From Sulfurovum sp. (GTDB lineage: Bacteria > Campylobacterota > Campylobacteria > Campylobacterales > Sulfurovaceae), in the NCBI GenBank assembly GCA_021166685.1, contig JAJPEU010000004.1:36489-100488 (forward strand): DNA of 64,000 nt, written 5' to 3'. The notes under the pieces were generated by a model. It searched no databases and was not told the DNA's origin. It worked only from the letters and a program-made list of their open reading frames with translations. Below, piece by piece: positions 9,731 through 18,476 of the stretch; position 1 is the stretch's first letter; each line of letters begins with the position of its first letter. The position numbers and the translations under genes were made by a program.

Positions 9731-10615
9731 TCAAAAAGTATTGCACTCACGAAGGTCTCCGTTTTGAAAACCGCGCCTGAACCATTCTTCACGCTGCTTT
9801 GAACTCCCGTGTGTAAAGGCATCGGGTACGACATAACCCTGTGCTTTTTTTTGAAGAGTATCATCCCCGATCGCGCTCGCAGCCTTAAGCGCTTCTTCCA
9901 CATCTCCGGGCTCAAGGATATCAAAACGCTTTTGTGCATGATATGCCCATGCACCGGCATAGCAATCCGCCTGAAGCTCTACTCTCACCTGCAGCGCATT
10001 TGCTTTGACGCTATTGTTGCCCCATTGTTGTTTTGCCTGCTGCACCTTGTCGAGTGTTCCTTGGAGATTCTGGATATGATGCCCTATTTCATGTGCCAGA
10101 ACATAAGCCTGAGCAAAATCGCCCGGTGCGCTGTGTCTTTTGGCCAGCTCATCAAAGAAACCAAGATCAAGATAAACTTTTTGATCAGCAGGACAATAAA
10201 AAGGCCCCATCTGTGCACTGGCAAATCCGCATCCGCTCTGGGTCGCATTACGGTAAAGTACCACTTTTGGCTCTTTATACCGAATGCCGTATTCTGGAAG
10301 CGTCTCTTTCCAAACCTCTTCAATATCTGCAAGCACCGTAGAAATAAAGGCAGCCTGACGGTCATCTTTTGCCTGATCGACGATCTGGGTGCTCCCCTGT
10401 TCACCGATTCCCAAGATCGAAAGGGGATTAAATCCGTTCATATAGGCAAGCACCCCAAGAAAGATCAGCACCCAACCGAATTTGGTTCTAAGCAAAGGTC
10501 TGATCAAGGGCCAGATCATCATAACAGTACCCATCGACGAAGTGCCTCCGCCTCCGGGAGAACTGCTGCGCTTATCTTCTACATTATTGCTTTGGCGCCG
10601 ACCTTCCCATTTCAT
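9731..10615 (-). CDS. YpfJ-family neutral zinc metallopeptidase
   Basis: 294 aa, membrane-anchored. After a soluble Ser/Gly-rich N-terminus, one membrane segment (FGWVLIFLGVLAYMNG, near residues 46-61) precedes a periplasmic or cytoplasmic domain holding the zincin motif VLAHEIGHHIQN near residue 170. Other family features are GCGFASAQMGPFYCPAD, VYLDLGFFDEL and ELQADCYAGAWA, where the Glu could be the third zinc ligand, and HGSSKQREEWFRRGFQNGD near the end. This is the Zn_peptidase/YpfJ (PF04228-type) family; substrates are unknown. It starts 127 bases from the divergently read dnaX. Confidence 0.9.
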   Translation of the reverse strand: MKWEGRRQSNNVEDKRSSSPGGGGTSSMGTVMMIWPLIRPLLRTKFGWVLIFLGVLAYMNGFNPLSILGIGEQGSTQIVDQAKDDRQAAFISTVLADIEEVWKETLPEYGIRYKEPKVVLYRNATQSGCGFASAQMGPFYCPADQKVYLDLGFFDELAKRHSAPGDFAQAYVLAHEIGHHIQNLQGTLDKVQQAKQQWGNNSVKANALQVRVELQADCYAGAWAYHAQKRFDILEPGDVEEALKAASAIGDDTLQKKAQGYVVPDAFTHGSSKQREEWFRRGFQNGDLRECNTF

Positions 10616-10742
10616 TTTTTCCCCTTTATAAAATAATGGTTTGCTTAGTCAATTATACCAATCAAAAGTAAAATTTCACTACAATATATAACTATCAAAA
10701 TCGTTTAAAAATTAAAATGAGAGTCAAAATGAAGGAGTCACT

Positions 10743-12575
10743 GTGTCTTTAGCCCTTGCCAGAAAATACCGGCCTGCTACTTTTGATGACCTGATCGGTC
10801 AAGAGGCGGTTTCTCAGACACTCTCACTTGCTCTTGACGGCGACAGGCTTTCGCATGCCTATCTTTTTTCGGGGTTGCGCGGAAGCGGAAAGACCTCGAC
10901 GGCACGAATTTTCGCCAAGGCATTGCTTTGCGAAAAAGGAACAACTTCACATCCCTGCGGAGAATGCATTCATTGTGTTATGGCAAATGAAAATCGCCAT
11001 ATAGATATTGTTGAGATGGACGCTGCATCCAATCGCGGAATTGACGACATTAAAGATCTTATCGAACACACCAAATACAAACCAAGCTTAGGAAGATACA
11101 AGATTTTCATTATCGATGAAGTCCACATGTTGACCACGCAAGCATTTAACGCATTGCTTAAGACGCTTGAGGAACCGCCGGGCTTTGTGAAATTTATTTT
11201 AGCCACAACTGATCCGCTGAAATTGCCCGCAACGATTCTTTCAAGAACACAGCACTTTAGATTTAAAAAAATATCTCAGAACCTTGTGCTTGGCCATCTT
11301 GAGCATATTCTCAATCTTGAAAATATAGAATATGAAAAAGAGGCTCTAGAAATCATCGCCCGCAGCGGTGCAGGAAGCCTAAGAGATTCATTGACGCTGC
11401 TTGACCAAGCCATTGTTTATTCTAAAAATTTTGTTGATATCGGTACGGTTACAGGAATGCTTGGCATTATAAACCCAAGCATTTTGGGCCAACTGCTTGA
11501 AGACATCCTGCACAAAGACCGTTCAAAAATACTTACTTTTATCCGCACAGCATCGGGATATGAAGCAGAAATGATACTTGACGAACTCACTCTTTATCTT
11601 AAAGAGCTGCTTCTTGCACAAAATACAATATTTTCGGCAATGATAATAGAGCGTTTTTTTCGAGTGATTGCCGATGCAAAAAACTTACTTGCCCTGGGAA
11701 GCGATGGTGAGTTTGTGCTAACTTTAACGCTCTTTAAAATGATAGAGGCATTAGAAATTAAAGAGATTGATGCAATGATTAAATCTTTAAAAAATGAACT
11801 CAAAGGAGTACAAATCTCTGCATTGACATCTGTTTGTGTAAACGAAGAAGAAACTGCCGTTCCCGCCGAAGTTATTACCATTACCCAAGAAGAGATTGTT
11901 TCTTCTTTGCCTTCGAAAATAGAAATTCAAAAAACAACTGTCTTCTCTGAAGAAAAAGCAGAAAAACAAACAGACAGAACACTTGTTTCCGCCCAAACGG
12001 CATCTATTCCTGAACCGCAAGAGGCATCTTTGCCCTCTTTGCAAAAATCCAATAAACAATCAGCCCAAATTGCAGAGACAAATCCCTATCAAAATAATTT
12101 CGAGACACTTATTGAAAAAATATTTGACCGAAATTATGAGCTGGGTGCATGTTTTGAAGCCAACATCACCTTCGAAAGTTTTCAAAACAATCAACTCACG
12201 TGGGCTTCTGCGGCAGAGGGGGATGAAAAAAAGTTTCTCATTACTCATTGGGGGGTTATCAATATGTTTGTTAAAGAACTGTTTGGATTTGAAACAAAAA
12301 TTATCAATATCCCCAAAGAGAATCTGCCAAACCAGCATAACAACGAAATGAAAAAAAACATTACTCCATCTTCTGATAAAGAATCAGAAGAATGCAATAA
12401 TTTTTCTTCCATGATAGAAGAGATTGAAATGAAAAGCTCTTGTGTTTCTCCGGAAACCGGAGAAACAGAGGCAGCCAAAGAAAAAGACCCCTCCACTATC
12501 CTGGAAGAACCCATGATCAAAGAAGCGATTGCGCTTCTAGATCCTAAAAAAGTACGCATTAAACTCAATTCATAG
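10743..12575 (+). CDS. dnaX: DNA polymerase III gamma/tau subunit
   Basis: 610 aa clamp-loader ATPase. The N-terminus ARKYRPATFDDLIGQE is the family hallmark. Walker A is SGLRGSGKTSTARIFAKALLC, followed by the zinc module with Cys at CEKGTTSHPCGECIHC. Walker B is IFIIDEVHML, the sensor/SRC region is LATTDPLKLPATILSRTQ, and ARSGAGSLRDSLTLLDQA follows. Residues about 360 to 480 are a low-complexity Glu/Thr/Pro/Ser linker, then a C-terminal tau-specific region. The start is GTG at 10743, with GAAGGAG six bases upstream. Its stop lies only five bases from the convergent ymdB-like gene, so any terminator must overlap coding sequence. Confidence 0.96.
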   Translation: MSLALARKYRPATFDDLIGQEAVSQTLSLALDGDRLSHAYLFSGLRGSGKTSTARIFAKALLCEKGTTSHPCGECIHCVMANENRHIDIVEMDAASNRGIDDIKDLIEHTKYKPSLGRYKIFIIDEVHMLTTQAFNALLKTLEEPPGFVKFILATTDPLKLPATILSRTQHFRFKKISQNLVLGHLEHILNLENIEYEKEALEIIARSGAGSLRDSLTLLDQAIVYSKNFVDIGTVTGMLGIINPSILGQLLEDILHKDRSKILTFIRTASGYEAEMILDELTLYLKELLLAQNTIFSAMIIERFFRVIADAKNLLALGSDGEFVLTLTLFKMIEALEIKEIDAMIKSLKNELKGVQISALTSVCVNEEETAVPAEVITITQEEIVSSLPSKIEIQKTTVFSEEKAEKQTDRTLVSAQTASIPEPQEASLPSLQKSNKQSAQIAETNPYQNNFETLIEKIFDRNYELGACFEANITFESFQNNQLTWASAAEGDEKKFLITHWGVINMFVKELFGFETKIINIPKENLPNQHNNEMKKNITPSSDKESEECNNFSSMIEEIEMKSSCVSPETGETEAAKEKDPSTILEEPMIKEAIALLDPKKVRIKLNS

Positions 12576-12580
12576 CAGCA

Positions 12581-13390
12581 TCAATCTATCCAAGCATCCG
12601 TAACGAACTTGGGCGCATTGTCATAGATCTTTATTTTTTTTGCATCCCTGCAGCGTCCCTCATCATCAAGCTCAAATATCACCATCTGCAAAAGTGATTT
12701 ACAGGTCTCAGGTACACTAAAATGCCCTCCTAATCCCGTTAGAAACCGTTTGATAGGTACATCATGGTGCATGCCGATCACGCCATCCCTGCAGCCGGTA
12801 AGCCCTACGTCGGTAACATAACAACACCCCTCTACAATTTGCAAATCGTCTGTGCCTACGTGGGTATGCGTTCCGAGTATAGCGCCTACATCCTTTTTGA
12901 GCATATGTAAAAGAACCTGTTTTTCACTGCTCGCCTCAGCATGCATATCTATCACTATATGCTTTATATTTTTCATTTTAAGCCGGTTAATTTCTTGCAA
13001 GATCACAGTAAACGGATTATCCACCATAGGCATAGTATAATAACCCATAAGGTTCAGTATGGCTATTTTTTTACCAGATACAGTAGTCTCATAAACTCCT
13101 TTTCCCGGTGTCTCTTGAGGATAGTTAATGGGACGAATAAGAGGATAGGTATCAAAAAGAGGCAAAACCTCTTTCTTGTCAAAGCTATGATTGCCGCCTG
13201 TCATCATATCTATGCCGCAATCTAGCAATTCTACGCAGTTTTTTTCCGTGAGACCAAAGCCGTGACTTGCATTTTCATAGTTTGCTATCACGTAGTCAAG
13301 GGAGTACTCTTGCTTTAAGCGCTCAAGATGGTGCTTTACCATAAGACGGCCGGGCTTACCTACGATATCTCCGATAAAACCGATTTTCAA
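12581..13390 (-). CDS. YmdB-family metallophosphoesterase
   Basis: 269 aa. The calcineurin-like family member YmdB hydrolyses 2',3'-cyclic nucleotides in Bacillus. Metal and active-site motifs seen: MKIGFIGDIVGKPGR (Asp at 8), ANYENASHGFGLTEKN, MTGGNHSFDK (His), DMHAEASSEK and LGTHTHVGTDD (paired His), then TDVGLTGCRDGVIGM. Length and motif order fit the TIGR00282-type family well. It ends 5 bases from the stop of convergent dnaX, and 18 bases separate its start from the end of fabH, so it is likely co-transcribed downstream of fabH. Confidence 0.92.
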   Translation of the reverse strand: MKIGFIGDIVGKPGRLMVKHHLERLKQEYSLDYVIANYENASHGFGLTEKNCVELLDCGIDMMTGGNHSFDKKEVLPLFDTYPLIRPINYPQETPGKGVYETTVSGKKIAILNLMGYYTMPMVDNPFTVILQEINRLKMKNIKHIVIDMHAEASSEKQVLLHMLKKDVGAILGTHTHVGTDDLQIVEGCCYVTDVGLTGCRDGVIGMHHDVPIKRFLTGLGGHFSVPETCKSLLQMVIFELDDEGRCRDAKKIKIYDNAPKFVTDAWID

Positions 13391-13408
13391 AAACCACTTC
13401 CCTTTATT

Positions 13409-14428
13409 TTACTGTTTGGCTTTCCCGGCAAAAGGAAGCAGGGCGCTCGCCCAAGTCAATCCCCCGCCAAAAGTATCCAGCAGCATCAAATCACCCGTTT
13501 TAAGTCTTCCCTCTTCATAAATATCATTGATTGCCATAGGAATAGAAGCGGCTGAAGTATTGCCGTATTTTCCCACTGTAAGAACAACCTGATCTTCTCT
13601 CATCTTCAAGGCATCGCCTACTGCTTTGATGATACGGTAATTTGCCTGATGAGGAATAAAGTGAGGAATATCTTCGGCAGTTATGCCATTGGTTTCTAAT
13701 ATCTCCTGCACATCTTTTGTTAATGTTTTTACTGCCAATTTAAAAGTTTCATTTCCCTTCATCTGTACAAACTGAAGCCCCTCGTCAATCATTTTTTGAC
13801 TCACAGGGTGCACTGATCCGGGTGCAGGAGTAACCAAAAAATCTGCATATGCACCGTCCGCACTGGCATGGATATCTATGAGAGCTTCTGCTTTATTTTC
13901 AGTAGCACAGATCATTGCTGCTCCTGCACCGTCTCCAAAAAGAATACAAGTGCTTCTGTCGGTATAGTCTACAATTGAAGAGAATTTTTCAGCTCCGATA
14001 ATCAATACATTTTTTTTCATGCCAGACTCTATAAATGCTTTTGCAACACTAAGCAAATAGACAAATCCGCTGCATGCAGCCGAAATATCAAAAGCCTGCA
14101 CATTGTGAATATCTAATTTATCAGATATGATGCATGCTGTTGAAGGCATATTAAAATAATCCGGCGTAACAGTCGCGCACAAAATTAAATCAATGTCTTC
14201 TTTTAAGACTCCTGACCTGTCTATGGCAAGCTGTGCAGCTTTAACTCCCATATCACTTGTAAATTCGTCTGCTGCTGCGATATGCCTCTCTTTTATTCCT
14301 GTGCGTTTTACAATCCACTCATCTGTGGTATCTACCATTTTTTCAAGATCTGCATTGCTTAAGATCTTTTTGGGCACATAAGCGCCTATTGACCTGAAAG
14401 AAGCATATATCTGCTTTGCTTGTGACAT
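13409..14428 (-). CDS. fabH: Beta-ketoacyl-ACP synthase III FabH
   Basis: 339 aa. It condenses acetyl-CoA with malonyl-ACP to start fatty-acid synthesis. Catalytic triad: Cys in [13 protein letters not shown] (near residue 116), His in [12 protein letters not shown], and Asn in [30 protein letters not shown] near the N-terminus and the [11 protein letters not shown] end are typical. It lies 86 bases downstream of plsX in the conserved yceD-rpmF-plsX-fabH group; a strong inverted repeat (14493-14516) sits in that gap and may lower read-through from plsX. Confidence 0.97.
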   Translation of the reverse strand: MSQAKQIYASFRSIGAYVPKKILSNADLEKMVDTTDEWIVKRTGIKERHIAAADEFTSDMGVKAAQLAIDRSGVLKEDIDLILCATVTPDYFNMPSTACIISDKLDIHNVQAFDISAACSGFVYLLSVAKAFIESGMKKNVLIIGAEKFSSIVDYTDRSTCILFGDGAGAAMICATENKAEALIDIHASADGAYADFLVTPAPGSVHPVSQKMIDEGLQFVQMKGNETFKLAVKTLTKDVQEILETNGITAEDIPHFIPHQANYRIIKAVGDALKMREDQVVLTVGKYGNTSAASIPMAINDIYEEGRLKTGDLMLLDTFGGGLTWASALLPFAGKAKQ

Positions 14429-14492
14429 GATCGTCCTTGAATATAAAGTATGTTATTTTACCATAAATAGATAAAAGGGGAGTTTGAGGGCA

Positions 14493-14516
14493 AACCCAAG
14501 AAAGTTTTCTTGGGTT
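14493..14516 (-). terminator. Inverted repeat at the plsX stop codon
   Basis: Perfect 11-base arms (14493-14503 and 14506-14516) separated by two bases; the hairpin overlaps the plsX stop codon. It is not followed by a T-run on the minus strand, so it may be a weak terminator or an mRNA 3'-end stabiliser between plsX and fabH. Confidence 0.45.
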
Positions 14517-15504
14517 ATTTGTTTTCGTCCAGAAGAGCTTCTATTGTTTTGTTTACATTGGATTCAGTATATCTTATGGCTTGAAATATTGCATTTTTAA
14601 TTGCTTTTGAGTTTGAACTTCCATGGCTGATAATCACGCATCCGTTTATACCCAAAAGCGGTGCTCCGCCATACTCGGCATAATCAACTTGTTTTTTCAT
14701 ATTGCCAAATACTTTTTTCTTCATCATCAATGCACCGATTTTGGCAGGCAGTGATTTTCGAATATGCTGTTTCATCAATGCAAAAATAGTAGAAACAACT
14801 CCTTCGCTTGTCTTAAGCAAAATATTGCCGGTAAAACCATCACAAACAACAACATTGACATGGCCATTAAAAATATCACGTCCTTCGACATTGCCCACAA
14901 AACCGTTCAATCCCTTAAGCAGCTTAAAGGCTTCTTTTGTAAGAGCGTTTCCCTTGCTGTCTTCTTCTCCGTTGGCAAGAAGCCCTACTCTTGGAGAAGC
15001 GACCTTAAGTATCTCTTTAGCATAAGCCTCTCCCATCACACCAAACTCATAGAGGTTTTTTGGTGTGCAGTCTACCACGGCGCCAACGTCAAGTACAAGC
15101 GTTTTTGTCTGAATTACACTTGGCATCAATGTGGCAAGTGCCGGTTTTGAAATATGGGGCAAACGTCCTATTCTCAAAGTGGCCAAAGACATTGTGGCTC
15201 CGCTATGTCCTGCGGAAACAACTGCATCTGCCTCATGGTCACGCACCAATTCAACTGCCTTATAGATAGATGACTCTTTTCTTCTGAGTGCATTGGTCGC
15301 CTGGTCACTCATTGAAATAATGTCCGACGATTCAACAATTTGGACTTTTTCATGATAATATTGTGGAAGAAGTGCGAGTATTTCTGTTTTTTTTCCAACG
15401 AGTATAGGAAGAAACTTTTCACTTTCAAGTGCCTGAACTACACCATCAATGATGGGCTCCGGACCGAAATCCCCACCCATTGCATCTATTGCAATTTTAA
15501 TCAT
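14515..15504 (-). CDS. plsX: Phosphate acyltransferase PlsX
   Basis: 329 aa. It makes acyl-phosphate from acyl-ACP, the donor for glycerol-3-phosphate acylation. The start [20 protein letters not shown] is the family signature; [40 protein letters not shown] and [17 protein letters not shown] follow in the expected order. It begins 3 bases after the rpmF stop and is therefore translationally linked to it. Product and position support phospholipid synthesis feeding from the same transcript as fabH. Confidence 0.97.
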   Translation of the reverse strand: MIKIAIDAMGGDFGPEPIIDGVVQALESEKFLPILVGKKTEILALLPQYYHEKVQIVESSDIISMSDQATNALRRKESSIYKAVELVRDHEADAVVSAGHSGATMSLATLRIGRLPHISKPALATLMPSVIQTKTLVLDVGAVVDCTPKNLYEFGVMGEAYAKEILKVASPRVGLLANGEEDSKGNALTKEAFKLLKGLNGFVGNVEGRDIFNGHVNVVVCDGFTGNILLKTSEGVVSTIFALMKQHIRKSLPAKIGALMMKKKVFGNMKKQVDYAEYGGAPLLGINGCVIISHGSSNSKAIKNAIFQAIRYTESNVNKTIEALLDENK

Positions 15505-15507
15505 GCA

Positions 15508-15666
15508 TTACGCTTTTGTTTTATATTCACCGGTAGTCATATTCATATGGTGAGGCATTCTCCATGTACCATCTGCATCTTTTACCGGCATTGGTAGTGT
15601 CAGTTTATAATGTGTTCTTCTTTTTGCTGATCTTGTGTGGCTCACACGTCTCTTAGGTACTGCCAT
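15508..15666 (-). CDS. rpmF: 50S ribosomal protein L32
   Basis: 52 aa. The sequence starts [20 protein letters not shown] and continues with the L32 features [20 protein letters not shown]; the basic N-terminus and Pro-Lys-Arg-Arg start are diagnostic. The zinc cysteines of some L32 proteins are absent, as in other C-minus forms. An AAAGGA ribosome site precedes the ATG. It lies between yceD and plsX, the classic arrangement. Codon content and length leave little doubt. Confidence 0.96.
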   Translation of the reverse strand: MAVPKRRVSHTRSAKRRTHYKLTLPMPVKDADGTWRMPHHMNMTTGEYKTKA

Positions 15667-15691
15667 TGTATATCCTTTTATGTAAATTTAT

Positions 15692-16066
15692 TTAAAATTC
15701 TACCTCAAAAACTTCATCACTCTTACTGCATATGCTGCAATAATGATAAGAACCCTTGAGTGCATTAATTTCGCTTTCTAGAATGTAAGACAGGTCTATC
15801 TTGCCATCTAAAAATTCAATTATATCCAAATCATCTTTATCTTCCATTGCCTGATCACTAATCGTCAGCTTTAAGGAATTTTCCAGAGTGTGACCGAATG
15901 TACTGCCACACCTATCGCAATCCAATGTCACTTCCCCGCTTAGTTTTGCGTCAAGGATAACACGATGATAACCGCTTTTTTGTAAATTGCCTTCAAGTTT
16001 GGCATCTTCAAACTCGACCTTGAATGGTTTTGGTGTAGTCCCTACTTTTTCAAAATCTATTTTCAT
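15692..16066 (-). CDS. YceD/DUF177-family protein
   Basis: 124 aa. It belongs to the DUF177/YceD family that almost always precedes rpmF and has been linked to 23S rRNA handling. The core LSGEVTLDCDRCGSTFGHTL contains a CxxC; a second Cys pair, HYCSICSK, is near the C-terminus, so a zinc site is possible. An acidic segment (DKDDLDIIEFLDGKIDLSY) is also typical. Twenty-five bases separate it from rpmF. ndk lies upstream with a 115-base gap in which nothing else is seen. Confidence 0.85.
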   Translation of the reverse strand: MKIDFEKVGTTPKPFKVEFEDAKLEGNLQKSGYHRVILDAKLSGEVTLDCDRCGSTFGHTLENSLKLTISDQAMEDKDDLDIIEFLDGKIDLSYILESEINALKGSYHYCSICSKSDEVFEVEF

Positions 16067-16181
16067 TAACGCCTCTTTTTAAAAAACAAATTTACCTAAA
16101 CTTCTAACTCGCAAAAAGATCCATCGTCAATCCTCTATCAAGTCTTTTGGATGCTCTTTTACGGTATAAATAGATGGATGG

Positions 16182-16595
16182 TTAGCAAATCTCTCTTTGA
16201 GAAAAGAAGAAGCTAATTTCGTTTGCTGCATTTTCCAAAGAGTCACTTCCGTGAACCGCATTAGCATCAATACTTTCAGCAAAATCTGCCCTGATTGTCC
16301 CAGGAGCTGCTTCTTTAGGGTTGGTTGCCCCCATAAGATCTCGATTTTTAGCCATAGCATCTTTGCCTTCAAGCACTGTCACTACAACCGGGCCGGAAAT
16401 CATGAAATCGACAAGATCTTTAAAAAAAGGTCTTTGTGCATGAACAGCATAAAACGCTTCTGCATCCTCTCTGCTTAGTTTGATTTTTTTAGTAGCAGCG
16501 ATTCTAAGTCCTGCGCTTTCAAATCTGTCAAGAATTTTTCCCACTACGTTTTTAGCAACTGCATCAGGCTTAATGATAGATAATGTTTGTTCCAT
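16182..16595 (-). CDS. ndk: Nucleoside diphosphate kinase
   Basis: 137 aa. It transfers phosphate between nucleoside tri- and diphosphates. The start [20 protein letters not shown] was chosen; an upstream in-frame ATG would add 13 non-conserved residues. The catalytic His is in [16 protein letters not shown], and other family motifs are [18 protein letters not shown] and [18 protein letters not shown]. It lies between the ferredoxin and the yceD-rpmF group, as Campylobacter ndk does. Confidence 0.97.
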   Translation of the reverse strand: MEQTLSIIKPDAVAKNVVGKILDRFESAGLRIAATKKIKLSREDAEAFYAVHAQRPFFKDLVDFMISGPVVVTVLEGKDAMAKNRDLMGATNPKEAAPGTIRADFAESIDANAVHGSDSLENAANEISFFFSQREIC

Positions 16596-16725
16596 ATGAT
16601 AATTCCTACACACAAAATTTACTTTTGTCAGCAAAGATTTATTGCTTTTTGACGAAAAAGTATTCGGGGGGATTTTAGCAAAAAAGATATTAAAAGAAAA
16701 TTAAGAATAACAAAGAAAGGGTGGA

Positions 16726-16748
16726 TTCATTGGGTAAAACCCAATGAA
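16726..16748 (-). terminator. Inverted repeat downstream of the ferredoxin gene
   Basis: Perfect 10-base arms 16726-16735 and 16739-16748 around a 3-base loop, starting 8 bases past the ferredoxin stop on the minus strand. It is a probable transcription end or mRNA 3' stem; only a mixed T/C tract follows. Confidence 0.5.
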
Positions 16749-16755
16749 TAAAGTA

Positions 16756-17118
16756 TTAGTCTTCAATAACCGGTTTTCTGGCCTGTCTGTCATCCATACT
16801 AACTTCTTTTCTGAAAGGCATTTCAGCATCCGCATCTTCTACGCCGTAGTTGTGCCCGCCCACATAATTTGCTCCCGAAAAGAAATCTTTATGTTCAGAC
16901 GTAAAAGGCATATCCCATGTGATACAGCCTTCTGTTGGGCATGCTTCCGCACATGCCGGTGTATCATGATAGCCTACACACTCAACACATTTATCAGGAT
17001 ATACATAATAACATTCTTCTCCTGTCGGATTATCATCCTCGTCTACAATCGCTTCAACCGGACACTCATCGATACAAGCTGCACAATTGATACAAAGATC
17101 AGTAATTATTACCGCCAT
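16756..17118 (-). CDS. 2[4Fe-4S] ferredoxin with extended loop
   Basis: 120 aa electron carrier. The first cluster motif is CINCAACIDECP (C-x2-C-x2-C-x3-CP). The second is expanded, CVECVGYHDTPACAEACP (C-x2-C-x8-C-x3-CP), which is the Alvin/Allochromatium-type ferredoxin with very low potential. An acidic C-terminal tail of about 45 residues follows. It is the counterpart of the Campylobacter gene next to ndk. The likely role is electron supply to reductive enzymes such as 2-oxoacid oxidoreductases; the direct partner is not shown here. A strong hairpin follows the gene. Confidence 0.92.
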   Translation of the reverse strand: MAVIITDLCINCAACIDECPVEAIVDEDDNPTGEECYYVYPDKCVECVGYHDTPACAEACPTEGCITWDMPFTSEHKDFFSGANYVGGHNYGVEDADAEMPFRKEVSMDDRQARKPVIED

Positions 17119-17181
17119 TTTTTAACTCCTTAATTTTAAAGTTTACAAACTATAACCAAACTTATTTAAATTATTCTTTAA

Positions 17182-18339
17182 TTAGATATGAAAATAGGCT
17201 TTTATCTGGGGAACTTTATCCAATTTTTCCCAAGTAAACCCTTCTTCTTCTCTGCCAAAATGTCCATAGGCCGCTGTTTTTCTATAAATAGGTCTAAGCA
17301 AATCCAAACTCTCTATGATTCCTTTTGGAGTAAGATCAAATAATGCCTTGACACATTCTGTGATTTTTGATTCTTCTACTTTTGCCGTCCCGTGGGTATC
17401 TATATAAATAGAAACGGGGTTGGCTATGCCTATAGCATACGCTATTTGAATAGTGACTTTATCGCAAATGCCCGAAGCTACAAGATTTTTGGCAACATGT
17501 CTTGCTGCATAGGCGCCTGAACGGTCTACTTTTGTAGGATCTTTTCCTGAAAATGCACCGCCGCCGTGCGGACATGAACCGCCATACGTGTCAACAATAA
17601 TTTTTCTGCCTGTAAGTCCCGCGTCCCCCTGAGGCCCTCCGATGACAAACCGACCTGTAGGGTTAATGTGATAAGTGACGTCATCATTCATTAAATGCTC
17701 AGGTATCACCGCTTTAATAACCTCTTCAAGTACGGCTTCTTGCACTTTTTCCAAACTTACTTCAGGGTGATGCTGAGTCGAAACAACAATCGTATCAATC
17801 GCCACAGGTTTTCCGTCGACATACTTTACGCTTACTTGCGCTTTGCCATCCGGGCGCAGGAATGGTATTGTGCCGTTTTTGCGGACTTCTGCTAATTTTG
17901 AAGTAAGCTTGTGTGCCAAAGAAATAGGCAAAGGCATCAATTCTTTGGTTTCATTGCATGCATATCCAAACATCAACCCCTGATCCCCTGCTCCAATCTC
18001 GCCAGAAGCTTGATCGACACCCTGATTAATATCGGGGCTTTGTTCGCCTACACCATTCAGCACACCTGCACTTCGATAATCAAACCCATAGTTTGCATCG
18101 GTATAGCCAATCTCTCTTATTACTTCCCTGGCAACTTCTTGCATAGGGCAGTAGGTATGTGTTTTTAATTCTCCAGCAATAACACAAAAACCATTGCTCA
18201 GTAACGTTTCACATGCCACTCTGGCCTGTGGATCATTTTCAATGATATAATCTAAAATTGCATCAGAGATTTGATCGGCCATCTTGTCAGGATGACCTTC
18301 GGTTACCGATTCACTTGTAAAAATGTATTCGTTAGCCAT
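17182..18339 (-). CDS. metK: S-adenosylmethionine synthase
   Basis: 385 aa. It makes SAM from methionine and ATP. Motifs: [20 protein letters not shown] (ATP and Mg), the [12 protein letters not shown] hexapeptide-type loop, [20 protein letters not shown] and [20 protein letters not shown]. Length is normal. An AAAGGA site precedes the ATG. The 130-base region upstream carries a long inverted repeat and a near-palindrome, so metK probably has its own promoter or control signal. No SAM riboswitch is recognisable there. Confidence 0.98.
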   Translation of the reverse strand: MANEYIFTSESVTEGHPDKMADQISDAILDYIIENDPQARVACETLLSNGFCVIAGELKTHTYCPMQEVAREVIREIGYTDANYGFDYRSAGVLNGVGEQSPDINQGVDQASGEIGAGDQGLMFGYACNETKELMPLPISLAHKLTSKLAEVRKNGTIPFLRPDGKAQVSVKYVDGKPVAIDTIVVSTQHHPEVSLEKVQEAVLEEVIKAVIPEHLMNDDVTYHINPTGRFVIGGPQGDAGLTGRKIIVDTYGGSCPHGGGAFSGKDPTKVDRSGAYAARHVAKNLVASGICDKVTIQIAYAIGIANPVSIYIDTHGTAKVEESKITECVKALFDLTPKGIIESLDLLRPIYRKTAAYGHFGREEEGFTWEKLDKVPQIKAYFHI

Positions 18340-18359
18340 TTTTTTCCTTTAAAATATTT

Positions 18360-18376
18360 GTTCACTGTCACTGAAC
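18360..18376. promoter_or_regulatory. Near-palindrome upstream of metK
   Basis: A 17-base near-palindrome (GTTCA...TGAAC with seven of eight paired positions) lies about 20 bases before the metK start and overlaps the long inverted repeat. It could be an operator, but no factor can be named. Confidence 0.3.
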
Positions 18377-18415
18377 TTAAAAAAAAATCTGAAAGATACT
18401 TTTTTAAGTTCAGTG
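18369..18415. repeat. Long perfect inverted repeat between dxs and metK
   Basis: Perfect 16-base arms (18369-18384 and 18400-18415) flank a 15-base loop. On the minus strand it lies after dxs and before metK. The A/T-rich inner half gives a stem with an internal T-run; a terminator for dxs or a metK leader structure are both possible. Confidence 0.55.
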
Positions 18416-18435
18416 TTTATCTCTATTGCGTTTTA

Positions 18436-18476
18436 GCCGGGATTCAAAACCCTAGACACAACCGCTGCGCTATACT
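18436..18476 (-). other. tRNA-like scrap overlapping the dxs stop codon
   Basis: Read on the minus strand, a D-arm-like AGCGCAGCGGTTGTG is followed directly by a T-arm-like AGGGTTTTGAATCCCGG. No anticodon arm or acceptor pairing is present. It may be a decayed or internally deleted tRNA gene, or chance. It is not a functional tRNA. Confidence 0.3.

Noticed and set aside
12351..12358. Run of eight A in dnaX as a programmed frameshift site
   Set aside because: It lies very near the C-terminus, so frameshifting would not make a gamma-like form; no supporting stem or upstream Shine-Dalgarno-like element is evident.
17119..18470. SAM riboswitch upstream of metK
   Set aside because: None of the known SAM-I, SAM-II or SAM-III core sequences could be found; the only structures are plain inverted repeats.
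18436..18476. A functional tRNA gene
   Set aside because: There is no acceptor stem and no anticodon arm; only a fragment-like resemblance is present.
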